Shown here piece after piece: positions 1-7,559 of a DNA stretch of 15,183 nucleotides. Under the pieces are notes generated by a model that saw only the letters and a program-made list of their open reading frames with translations, made no database searches and was not told where the DNA came from. The stretch spans positions 1-15,183 of the forward strand of contig DBBL01000056.1 in assembly GCA_002292185.1 (NCBI GenBank). The letters run 5' to 3'. Source of the DNA: Akkermansiaceae bacterium UBA985. Lineage in GTDB: Bacteria; Verrucomicrobiota; Verrucomicrobiia; Verrucomicrobiales; Akkermansiaceae. The translations under genes were made by a program, and so were the position numbers. Each line of letters begins with the position of its first letter. The first letter of the stretch is position 1.

Positions 1-2411
1 CCACCTACAGCCACTGTGTAACCATCGTAAATGGTTAAACCTGTAGTGACTCTGCGAGTGGCGAATACAGGCATTTCAATCCGGTTTTCCGTGATGGTGA
101 TGCTGATCGGATTACCAAGGATATCTGTGCCCAGTGTTTGAATAGGAGATCCATAGTTAATGAACCCTTCAAACTCCACCAGTTCAGGGGCAAATCGCAG
201 GTCGATCGAGTAGTTGTTCTCACCAATCGTTGGCTCAATCTCGAGAGTAACACCGGTGTTGCGTGTTTCAAATCCAGTAGGCGTTGCTGGCGTAACAGGG
301 AAAATTTGCGCTCCACCTCCACCTACGTCTGCATCTGCATTTTGTGATGTAGTTCCAACCGACTGCGGTAGTTCAGGCGGTTCATACTCTGTTGGGTAGA
401 TAAATTCACGGATGACTTCGATCGTAGCAGACTCACCGCTCTTGGCTAGAATGCTGGGAGCAGTCATGACATCCGCGCCTTTTTTCTGTGAAAGTCCACG
501 CATGATCATCTGCGCTGCATTTTCATTAAACAAACCAGTGATCGACAAAATTCCTGGAGCTACGTTAGTAGCCTGACTACTACGTGATGGGTTATTGATA
601 ATTGAATCAATAGAATTACGCGTATTGGCATAGTCACCACTACGCAGTCCCGCTGTTGCAATATTTGATGCTGAAGTTGCACCAGCAGGCAGGAGACTTG
701 GGTTACCAACATCATTGCTCGTACGTGGCGTGCCATTACCAGTGCTGCCGCCGCTCAATCGATAATCATTATTGCCGCTGCCACCTATTCCAAAATTACC
801 CTGAATAATCCAGTCAAAACCAAGTTCATCGGTATTGTCTTGGGATACTTCAATGAACTTTGTCATGATGCGCACTTGGCGAGGTCCGTCCTTGCGGAGC
901 ACTGCAATAATTTCATCAATGATATCAAGATTGTTCAGTGTATTGTTAACAACGAGTGTGCTGGTGGACGCAATGTAATTAGCAAAACTCTCTCCCGGGA
1001 ACGATACTCCGCTATCCTGTAACAATGTTTTTGCATCAGCCCGCTCGCTCAGAGCACCACCACCATTATCATCCTCGCCAAAGGGATCATCATTACCTCC
1101 GCCGCCGGAGCCCCCACCTTGTGTTAGACGAGAAATGAAATCAGGCGGCACGGTGAAAGTTCGCGTGTAGAGATCGTCAACCTCCATGGCTGCTACCGGC
1201 AAAAGAATCACTGCATGCTCATCAATCTTGTAACGAAGCCTAGTCTTATCACAGATATACTCGAGCACCGCGCCAAGCGGGACAGGTGTACTGAGAAACA
1301 ATTCATCCACTTTCCGGTCACCAATGCTGGATCCTGATCCAGATCCAGCAACCACATCTGCGCCGAAATCAGCCTCTCCTTCAGGCTCAACAGAGCCACC
1401 AGCTTGCGATGAAGGGTCTCGTATGAGGAAGTTGACCCCCATCTTGTCCGGATCTTGTTCAAAGTCAAATTCGCGGGCACGTAAGCGCAAAATTTCCAAA
1501 CATTGGTTTACTGTGAAATCCTCAAAATCGACTTTGGGAATGATAATGTTGTTTAGTTTTTGCTGAATATACTCAACCCCTGTTGTGCGCAAAGAGGAGC
1601 CCCCTCCTGGGCCAAAATCAGGAAGCTCGGGTGGCACTGTGGTCTCCCATGCCTTATCTACTTCCATGAGAAGCTCAGCGCGTGTTTGGTCATATGCCGC
1701 ACGATAATAGTCAGACTTGATAGCGGCTATTCTCTCAAGCCAACGACGGGCCGCTTTATTATAAGGATCTATTTGCAGGATCTTCTTAAACTCAGCATCA
1801 GCTTCGCTGTATTTCCCTAAATTATAATAGCCCTCACCCGTATACAAGTGGCGACGAACTTGATCGACGTTTTGAGAGTGGTCAGAAGTCAATGCTGGAT
1901 TAGTTCTTATAGGATCGTCTAGATATCCAAGTTGCTTCTTCACTGCTGAATTTGTCGGGTCCTGTGCTATCACGCCCTCAAGCATGCTGCGTGCTTCATC
2001 GTATCTGCCGACGCGACGGTACTCCTGCGCCAGGGCTGCCGATGCATCACCAAGGTGAGCTGTGTAGGTCTCACGACGGTCTGCTAACGCTGGGCCTGGA
2101 GGTAACATGGTGAGTGCTGACCTATATTGCTTAACGGCCTCCTCGTATTTGTTACCGGCATAGGCAGCTCTTCCAAGGCCAAGGGCTTTGTCAGCTTCGA
2201 CTACAAGATTGGCTCGGCGAGCAATTTCACGTTGCGCAATGCTGGAAGAATTATCTCCTGGGCTTTCGGCACGGAGCGAATGCGCCGTAAGCGACATCCC
2301 TAGGACAACACAAAGATGCACGATGGTTTGTTTGCCATGAATGCCTGCGATGAGAGCCAGGTAGTTATTCCGCAAATCTTGAATGTATGGGTGGGTAAGT
2401 TTGCTTTGCAT
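1..2411 (-). CDS. Secretin with N-terminal TPR region, Amuc_1098-like (3' end outside window)
   Basis: This outer-membrane secretin channel of a type IV pilus/type II secretion-like machine reads open for 803 codons and leaves the left edge inside the secretin domain. From the N terminus: a hydrophobic signal segment at about residues 29-46 (likely cleavage near LRA-ES, 46-49); a helical region with TPR-like repeats at about 65-225 (for example YNLGKYSEADAEFKKIL at 196-212); an STN/N0-like domain at about 293-405; a Gly/Asp-rich linker at 431-453; an N1-like segment at about 475-507 (STLVVNNTLNNLDIIDEII); then the secretin core from about 510 (VRIMTKFIEVSQDN, APSILAKSGESA) to GLTIYDGYTVAVGG at the edge. 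The residues IREFIYPTEYEPPEL match my memory of secretins from Verrucomicrobiota. The ATG at 2411 is the first in-frame Met. It lacks a Shine-Dalgarno sequence, and the signal peptide starts unusually late after it, so the start is less sure than the family. Confidence 0.93.
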   Translation of the reverse strand, partial: MQSKLTHPYIQDLRNNYLALIAGIHGKQTIVHLCVVLGMSLTAHSLRAESPGDNSSSIAQREIARRANLVVEADKALGLGRAAYAGNKYEEAVKQYRSALTMLPPGPALADRRETYTAHLGDASAALAQEYRRVGRYDEARSMLEGVIAQDPTNSAVKKQLGYLDDPIRTNPALTSDHSQNVDQVRRHLYTGEGYYNLGKYSEADAEFKKILQIDPYNKAARRWLERIAAIKSDYYRAAYDQTRAELLMEVDKAWETTVPPELPDFGPGGGSSLRTTGVEYIQQKLNNIIIPKVDFEDFTVNQCLEILRLRAREFDFEQDPDKMGVNFLIRDPSSQAGGSVEPEGEADFGADVVAGSGSGSSIGDRKVDELFLSTPVPLGAVLEYICDKTRLRYKIDEHAVILLPVAAMEVDDLYTRTFTVPPDFISRLTQGGGSGGGGNDDPFGEDDNGGGALSERADAKTLLQDSGVSFPGESFANYIASTSTLVVNNTLNNLDIIDEIIAVLRKDGPRQVRIMTKFIEVSQDNTDELGFDWIIQGNFGIGGSGNNDYRLSGGSTGNGTPRTSNDVGNPSLLPAGATSASNIATAGLRSGDYANTRNSIDSIINNPSRSSQATNVAPGILSITGLFNENAAQMIMRGLSQKKGADVMTAPSILAKSGESATIEVIREFIYPTEYEPPELPQSVGTTSQNADADVGGGGAQIFPVTPATPTGFETRNTGVTLEIEPTIGENNYSIDLRFAPELVEFEGFINYGSPIQTLGTDILGNPISITITENRIEMPVFATRRVTTGLTIYDGYTVAVG
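1329..1346. repeat. Imperfect hexamer repeat coding a Gly-Ser linker
   Basis: Three adjacent hexamers, ggatcc, tgatcc and agatcc, lie inside the secretin gene. On the coding strand they encode the GSGSGS run at about residues 357-362, in a flexible linker inside the N0-like region. Slippage by one unit would keep the reading frame. Confidence 0.6.
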
Positions 2412-2523
2412 GATTAATAAGAGCATTTGACCATTTTTATTTCCTAATGTGAAGTATATTTTCTAATTATTTTTTAAATAAATGAGGGATGTAATACCAA
2501 TTTCGAAATTCCAATCGTTTCCG
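2412..2523 (-). other. A+T-rich gap with 12-bp palindrome ahead of the secretin
   Basis: This 112-bp gap is the longest between genes inside the pilus-like run. It is A+T-rich on the secretin side and contains a perfect 12-bp palindrome, AATTTCGAAATT, at 2499-2510. No hairpin followed by a T-run is visible, so no terminator is supported. An internal promoter or a binding site for a regulator is possible but unproven. The start codon context is TTAATC-ATG without a Shine-Dalgarno sequence. Confidence 0.3.
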
Positions 2524-3570
2524 TTACTTCTTTTTTGGGAAAGGCATGACATGCTCAAGCTTGTTACCTTCCTTATCCTGATATTCAACAACGATTGTCA
2601 TCTTCTTAAGATCGATACTCTTAAGAAGGTAAGGTTTTTGTTTAGCCCCCACGTCAAAAGGCAATGAGAAATAGGTGTTTTCGTCGATTTCGAACGGCTT
2701 ATCACCCTCATTGAGAGCTTCTAACACGAGCTTCGCTTTGCTGTCCATAATGCCTAGTGTTCGTCCGGGGTGCCCATCTAAATCACCACGCTTGTCAAAA
2801 CGATACTGCGTTCCTTTTTTGTTAGGTTGGAGATCTTCAATAACCCAGATGATATCAATCATGCCATTGGCATTGCGCCTGCGATCAAGCTCAACAAACT
2901 TAAACCTCTTTTGCATCAGCGGCGTTTGGAATATAATGACCTCACCAACTCCCACAGGTTCGGGGGTCTTGTTGTATCTCCTGCTTGATTTTGATTGCAA
3001 GTCAAACAATGTCTGCTTGCCCCCACCGCTTGCTTCTCTTGGCTTGAGGTGCACTTGATTCGTATCGACCGCGAGGGCTTTTAATTTCGAAACAGGCTCG
3101 GGATAGTCTTTTTCATCATTCGGATCGGTCTCAGCCTCGAATTCCTCGCGATTAGTAAAGCCGTCGTCATCAGGATCTCGATCCGGAGCATTGCCATAGC
3201 CAGGATCAAGGTCGTGCTCCATCCACCATGTATTAGGTATGCCCGCATGAACGGGATCACTTTTCAGCAAATCTACAGGATTCTTGGGATCATCGCGCTT
3301 AGAATATAAAACAATACCAGTAAACAAATCAACCTTACGTCCGTCCAGATCAGCATGGTTGATCCTGTGCTCCATATACATGGATACCTTTGAAATCTCA
3401 ATATCTGGTAGACCATCAACACTCACCTCATTATTTTGCTTGGGATTAGGGAGATTAAAAGCGTTGGCCTGATCGCCTTTGTTTTTGAAACTGATATAAC
3501 CGAGCGCGAGCAACGCGGTGACGGCTGCCCCCAGGGTTACTTTTTCATAATTGTCGGATAGCCAAGACAT
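2524..3570 (-). CDS. Amuc_1099-like single-pass periplasmic protein with Ca-binding-type motif
   Basis: A protein of 348 residues between the secretin and the Amuc_1100-like gene. It has a short cytoplasmic N terminus and one membrane segment at about residues 11-28 (VTLGAAVTALLALGYISF), so most of it should be periplasmic. Residues 110-151 hold a motif common in Verrucomicrobiota proteins: IPNTWWMEHDLDPG, then RDPDDDGFTNREEFEAETDP (131-150). This resembles a thrombospondin type 3/EF-hand-like calcium loop with regularly spaced Asp residues. The rest is predicted by eye to be beta-rich and lysine-rich, ending FPKKK. Its place between PilO-like and secretin genes is where PilP sits in proteobacterial pilMNOPQ operons, so a role linking the inner-membrane complex to the secretin is a reasonable inference. 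I see no clear PilP signature. ATG at 3570 is the obvious start; no Shine-Dalgarno sequence. Confidence 0.85.
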   Translation of the reverse strand: MSWLSDNYEKVTLGAAVTALLALGYISFKNKGDQANAFNLPNPKQNNEVSVDGLPDIEISKVSMYMEHRINHADLDGRKVDLFTGIVLYSKRDDPKNPVDLLKSDPVHAGIPNTWWMEHDLDPGYGNAPDRDPDDDGFTNREEFEAETDPNDEKDYPEPVSKLKALAVDTNQVHLKPREASGGGKQTLFDLQSKSSRRYNKTPEPVGVGEVIIFQTPLMQKRFKFVELDRRRNANGMIDIIWVIEDLQPNKKGTQYRFDKRGDLDGHPGRTLGIMDSKAKLVLEALNEGDKPFEIDENTYFSLPFDVGAKQKPYLLKSIDLKKMTIVVEYQDKEGNKLEHVMPFPKKK

Positions 3571-3613
3571 GTTGTGAATATATTAGAGGGTGAAATTGAT
3601 GGTTGCAATGACT

Positions 3614-4696
3614 CTAGGCACCATTGGAGGGGCTTGCATCATTTTTATTTTCAGGCGACTTCTCGCCCTTAAACAAGAGAATATCAAAGTTGATGTGGAT
3701 GTTGAGTTTTTCGTCCCCCATCACCTGCTTAATAATATGCTCGTCGTTGGACATCGCCTCGATTCGCGGCCCGATCTGGGCATCGCTTCGCTCTATGTCG
3801 CCGATATTGGCACCTTCCTCTGAATCAACATCAGGCAGAGCGAAGCCTCCAAACACATCATTTTCTTCAGGCACAAAAAATCCTGCATCATCATTATTTG
3901 GTTTTTTGTCTTGGAACGCTGCATCTTTGGGACCTGGTGCATTTTGCTTCTCATTGCGAATGCGCAGCGAACGCAAGGCATACAAATACCCTTTCGAATT
4001 TGCCATTTCTTTAAGGAAATTCCGCATTGACGCTTCACTCGCAGTAAAAGCGAGTTCTACAGGCATCACCTCAAAGATTATTTCATCCTCTGGGTTGGCT
4101 GCCTGATTACCCCGCCGAGCATTCTTTTTTGTGCTTGGTGCAGGAGGCGGCCCTTTCTCCACATCTAGTAATTCACGCCGTATGTTGATGATCGCCTTAG
4201 GCTCATTCTCCGCTAGCTTCTCGAGTAGCCATTGAATGGCGCCAAGCTGATAGTTCAGTTTAGACGTTGCATAGGGGGCCGCTTGAATCTTTGCATATTT
4301 TTCAAAACCAAACCCACAGTCCTCTGGCAATGAGGTCTCGGTCTTGTTAAAAGCTTTGCGCAATTCAGCCTGCATTTTAATCCTCGCATCACTAAATTCC
4401 CCAGGAGTAAGTTTAGGTGATTTGTCAGGTTTATACTCATAAAAAGCATCGCGGACCTCCTCGATGACCGCTTCATATTCCTGGATGACCTGCTCGCGTG
4501 CTTGTAAATTTTGCTGGTTGGGGTACGGCTTTGCAGCAATCAAGATGCCGTATCTGCTTCTGAGGTCGCCATACTGAGCCATATTAGCCTTAAAGTCATC
4601 GCCCTCAGAGTAGCCATGGTAAAAAATACCACCAGCGAATAGAATGGTAGCAGCGAGTAGTCCGCTGACAAACTTGTTTTCTTGAATCCAATCCAT
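3614..4696 (-). CDS. Amuc_1100-like, PilO-like bitopic protein
   Basis: A protein of 360 residues: short cytoplasmic N terminus (MDWIQENKF), one membrane segment at about residues 9-26, a long helical, probably coiled-coil stretch at about 30-120, then a mixed domain ending KLNIHINFDILLFKGE (340-355) and a disordered tail. This layout is that of PilO/GspM-type alignment proteins, and position between a PilM-type gene and the 1099-like gene matches A. muciniphila Amuc_1100, known for TLR2 signalling in the host. From memory Amuc_1100 is 317 residues, so this one is about 40 longer. Two low-complexity stretches may account for that: about 181-205 (PPPAPSTKKNARRG) and an Asp/Glu-rich segment at about 258-300. 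No catalytic motif is seen. Whether it has any host-facing activity cannot be read from sequence. ATG at 4696 follows TAAATC, without a Shine-Dalgarno sequence. Confidence 0.85.
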   Translation of the reverse strand: MDWIQENKFVSGLLAATILFAGGIFYHGYSEGDDFKANMAQYGDLRSRYGILIAAKPYPNQQNLQAREQVIQEYEAVIEEVRDAFYEYKPDKSPKLTPGEFSDARIKMQAELRKAFNKTETSLPEDCGFGFEKYAKIQAAPYATSKLNYQLGAIQWLLEKLAENEPKAIINIRRELLDVEKGPPPAPSTKKNARRGNQAANPEDEIIFEVMPVELAFTASEASMRNFLKEMANSKGYLYALRSLRIRNEKQNAPGPKDAAFQDKKPNNDDAGFFVPEENDVFGGFALPDVDSEEGANIGDIERSDAQIGPRIEAMSNDEHIIKQVMGDEKLNIHINFDILLFKGEKSPENKNDASPSNGA

Positions 4697-4776
4697 GATT
4701 TAAAGTTTAGTTTTCACCTGTGTTATTGATGCTTTCATTCTGCAAAATTAATCAATGGGTTTCTAGAGTTTGATGA

Positions 4777-6645
4777 TTACCTGCCAGCGGCCGAGCCAGA
4801 TGCTACAGAAATAGGCTTTTTAAGAGGTAGTATGATTTCAAATCGGGCTGCGTATGCATCGCCGAGATCGGTTGGTTTCTCGATGATCGTTTGTTGTGTC
4901 GGCATTACATCAAAATATTTAGAGCCACTACGAAGACGGTCGATGAGTTCATCAACTTCCTTGTAGCCATCTTTATCACGCCAGAAGCCCTTCACTCTGA
5001 TCGCGGTAATTTCTGGCAACTCAGGCGCGGCTCCAGCTCGTGGCTTTCTGCCACCCCTATTGGTAGCCAGCGCATCTACGTTGATCTGGGCACGCGCAGA
5101 CTCGCCATTGTCTTTACTGGCGAAATCACTACTGATAACAGATTGCAAGATACTAGCCGAGTCATCATCACTGGATGAACCAGCATTATTTGCTGACGCC
5201 TCAGTGCGGACAAAGCCTACAACAGGATCAAAATCAACCAGCCAAACTTTGTCACTTTTAAAATGGAGGGCCAAATCATCAAGCATGTCAATCCAATCGG
5301 TACGCGCTGCCTGCGCTCCTGCTAATTGAGATGAAATGATATCAAGCTGAGCTTCTTTCTTTGCCAATTCATTCAAGGGCTTAGCGTAGCTATCTCTTAC
5401 ACCAACCTCTTGAGTGATTGTCGTGAGCCCAGCTTCCGATAAGCCTTTGCGCCCCATATTCGTCCACGACCAGACAGCCCAGCCCGCAATCAGTAACACC
5501 GACGCAAAAACCAACCATGGCTTGCGCCGGGTAGTCTCACGCTCTCGAAATACCTGATCCGGCACAAGATCAATGGCAAGAGATGTTTTGCCCTCCGCAC
5601 GCAGAGCCAATCCCACTAATTCACCTAGCATGTGCGCTTCAGCACTCACTTGCTCTACGTTGACATCCGCACCTACTGAAATCTCTTTCAGAGGGTTAAA
5701 TAACTCCACAGGGAGCTGTAATTTTTCCTCAAAAAATTTGTCGATGTAAGGCAAATTAGCGCCACCACCAGAGATGAAGATTTTTTGAGGAGCTCGCCCG
5801 CCGTGCTGACTGCGGAAGTAATTGGTTGTTCTCGCAATTTCCGCAGGAAGCTTACTGAGGGCATTACGAATAACGGTGGCAAGCGCTGCCGAATCCTCAC
5901 TCAACTGCGATGTATGCGCTGTATTGAGTGCAACGAGTCCATTGTTGCACTTTTGGGCTTCCGCCTCGGAGAAATTAATGCCGTATTGCTTGGCAATGGC
6001 AGTCGTAATTGAGGCTCCGCCGACAGCGACACTGCGCGTAAACATTCTTTTCCCTTCAAGATAGATCAGGTTGCAGGTTTTCGCCCCAATATCTATGAGC
6101 AGAGTCGTGCTTTCTAGCTCAGGGTAGCTATACAGCAGCGCATTGTAGAGCGCCATGGGCGAGGCATCAACATCGATTGTCCTCAGCCCTGTATCGGTCA
6201 CAATATCATTCAAATCATTGAGTGAATCACCTTTGATGGCAACCAGGGCAACTTCCTTATCTGTTGAATTACTATCGAGTAGCTGCCAGTCCCAGATCAC
6301 CTCTTCAATCGGGAATGGCACATGTTGCTGCGCTTCAAACGCTACCAACTGTTGGATATTGTCATCCTCAATCGGAGGCAATTTAATAAAACGCGTAAAA
6401 ACAGACTGACCGGAAATCGAATAGCGTAGCTTGGTCGACTTGCTGATACCTAGACGGTCGATGAGTTCAGAGATAGCCACTCTTATCTGAGGCAGCCGTG
6501 CCATTTCTGCAGCAGGGTCAGCCAAAATAGAGGTGGAATCATACTTTTGGAGAGTAAGTCGCCCGGACTTTGACGCCTCAAATACTCCCATCGCAATGCG
6601 TTGGGAGCCTATGTTGAGTGCTACAATTGATTTTGAATCAGCCAT
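4777..6645 (-). CDS. pilM: PilM-PilN fusion protein (Amuc_1101-like), actin-like ATPase plus membrane/periplasmic domain
   Basis: A protein of 622 residues, far longer than a stand-alone PilM (about 350). Residues 1-345 are a PilM/FtsA-type actin-fold ATPase: phosphate-1 loop NIGSQRIAMGVF (11-22), phosphate-2 loop LIDIGAKTCNLIYLEG (183-198), adenosine motif FISGGGANLPYI (290-301), and the PilM-typical FEAQQHVPFPIEEVIWDW (103-120). Residues 358-370 (IDLVPDQVFRERE) resemble the N-terminal INLLP motif of PilN, the peptide that binds PilM in other bacteria. A membrane segment follows at 377-394, then a helical region (400-450) and a ferredoxin-like periplasmic part (451-610). That part is interrupted by a Ser/Asp-rich loop (about 483-515) and a basic stretch (530-537). 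The two partners are thus joined in one chain, giving fixed 1:1 stoichiometry. ATG at 6645 follows TCAATC, with no Shine-Dalgarno sequence. Confidence 0.92.
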   Translation of the reverse strand: MADSKSIVALNIGSQRIAMGVFEASKSGRLTLQKYDSTSILADPAAEMARLPQIRVAISELIDRLGISKSTKLRYSISGQSVFTRFIKLPPIEDDNIQQLVAFEAQQHVPFPIEEVIWDWQLLDSNSTDKEVALVAIKGDSLNDLNDIVTDTGLRTIDVDASPMALYNALLYSYPELESTTLLIDIGAKTCNLIYLEGKRMFTRSVAVGGASITTAIAKQYGINFSEAEAQKCNNGLVALNTAHTSQLSEDSAALATVIRNALSKLPAEIARTTNYFRSQHGGRAPQKIFISGGGANLPYIDKFFEEKLQLPVELFNPLKEISVGADVNVEQVSAEAHMLGELVGLALRAEGKTSLAIDLVPDQVFRERETTRRKPWLVFASVLLIAGWAVWSWTNMGRKGLSEAGLTTITQEVGVRDSYAKPLNELAKKEAQLDIISSQLAGAQAARTDWIDMLDDLALHFKSDKVWLVDFDPVVGFVRTEASANNAGSSSDDDSASILQSVISSDFASKDNGESARAQINVDALATNRGGRKPRAGAAPELPEITAIRVKGFWRDKDGYKEVDELIDRLRSGSKYFDVMPTQQTIIEKPTDLGDAYAARFEIILPLKKPISVASGSAAGR

Positions 6646-6724
6646 GATTGATCAAAAATTACTAGGTTTGCTATCAAGCTCTCTAAATAGTCTATATACG
6701 TGTAATACTTTCACAAGTGCCATT

Positions 6725-7369
6725 TTAATCGAGCTCTTCGATTTCCGCATAACGATCCCACCAGAAAAATTTGAAGGGGGTTTCATTTTTGTTGAGCAGT
6801 GGGATTTTTTTGTAAGGGGTGAGTTTATCCCACCACCTGCCTTTTGATTTAGGCATCGTAGAGAAGAACCCAGAACTGATCCCAGATTTATTTTTAACGG
6901 GCTGCACTCCGTTTACCAAAATTTCACCACCGATCTCTCTAATGGTGTTTTCTGCTGCCTTATCTTTGCCGCTGATACGCTTCACCGCTGATGGTGACAG
7001 ATAAACCGAGACGTGAATATCCTCATCAATAGGCACGTTGACGTAATTGATCTCCTTCTCCAGTAAGCGCACTTTAGTGTCACCGTTCTCTGTGACATTG
7101 GCTGCGACGTACCACTTAACGGTAACGCGATCTGCGAATAGCTCGCCTCTATTAGAAGCAGCTATTTTGATTTTCAATTCAACTTCCAACCACTCCTTCG
7201 GGTCGAATTTTTTAGCTGTTGTGCGGCCGTCAATAGTCGGCGAGAGCATGGCTTCAAACTCAGGCTTATCGATATCTAACTCATATTGCTGCGCCATCAA
7301 TACCGATGACATGCTCATCAAGCCCAGCAAGACGGACACAACTAATTTACTACGGAATGTTAAGTTCAT
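6725..7369 (-). CDS. Amuc_1102-like secreted protein, first gene of the pilus-like run
   Basis: A protein of 214 residues starting at ATG 7369. An N-terminal signal peptide is clear: basic MNLTFRSK, hydrophobic LVVSVLLGLMSMSSVLMA, likely cleavage after A26 before QQYELD. The frame stays open upstream to 7744, but that extension runs antisense into proS and has no signal-like start, so 7369 is chosen. The mature part is beta-rich with alternating strands (EWLEVELKIKIAAS, VTVKWYVAANV) and ends in a Trp/Phe-rich C terminus (FKFFWWDRYAEIEELD). From memory, Amuc_1102 has an immunoglobulin-like fold related to archaeal type IV pilins; gene order supports the same assignment here. It could be a minor pilus or periplasmic scaffold component. 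The 79-bp gap to the PilM-type gene has no terminator. Confidence 0.82.
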   Translation of the reverse strand: MNLTFRSKLVVSVLLGLMSMSSVLMAQQYELDIDKPEFEAMLSPTIDGRTTAKKFDPKEWLEVELKIKIAASNRGELFADRVTVKWYVAANVTENGDTKVRLLEKEINYVNVPIDEDIHVSVYLSPSAVKRISGKDKAAENTIREIGGEILVNGVQPVKNKSGISSGFFSTMPKSKGRWWDKLTPYKKIPLLNKNETPFKFFWWDRYAEIEELD

Positions 7370-7559
7370 ATTCAATAATTCTTCAAAGATATTAGCTGTT
7401 CGAAGCACCACTTGACCAGCAGAAACGAGAAATATTATACTTTTTATCATTATTTTAGCTCTGCCTCTGCAGGGCTTCATCGTGCAATGTTGAGGTTTCT
7501 TCAGTTCCTTCACATCTCGCTTGTGCATTTCTCGCCAGTATGATTTGTAAAGCTGCATC
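7370..7559. promoter_or_regulatory. Divergent promoter region between the pilus-like run and proS
   Basis: This 190-bp non-coding gap must carry the promoters of both divergent units. On the minus strand a perfect TATAAT (7439-7434) lies in A/T-rich sequence and would give an mRNA leader of roughly 55-60 nt before ATG 7369. Seventeen bases upstream there is no good TTGACA match, so the -10 assignment rests on one element. On the plus strand TATGAT at 7539-7544 is too close to the proS start to be convincing. No operator or riboswitch was recognised. Confidence 0.4.
7434..7439 (-). promoter_or_regulatory. Candidate -10 box (TATAAT) for the pilus-like operon
   Basis: A perfect TATAAT on the minus strand, 65 bp before the ATG of the Amuc_1102-like gene, in an A/T-rich stretch. 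There is no recognisable -35 partner at 16-18 bp, so it is a candidate only. Confidence 0.3.

Noticed and set aside
138-1022. Plus-strand open frames of 60-69 codons opposite the secretin
   Set aside because: They are antisense to a gene with continuous family motifs and have no recognisable protein features.
3624-4106. A 160-codon plus-strand frame opposite the Amuc_1100-like gene
   Set aside because: It is antisense to a well-supported gene; its Ser-rich composition is what the complement of this coding strand gives.
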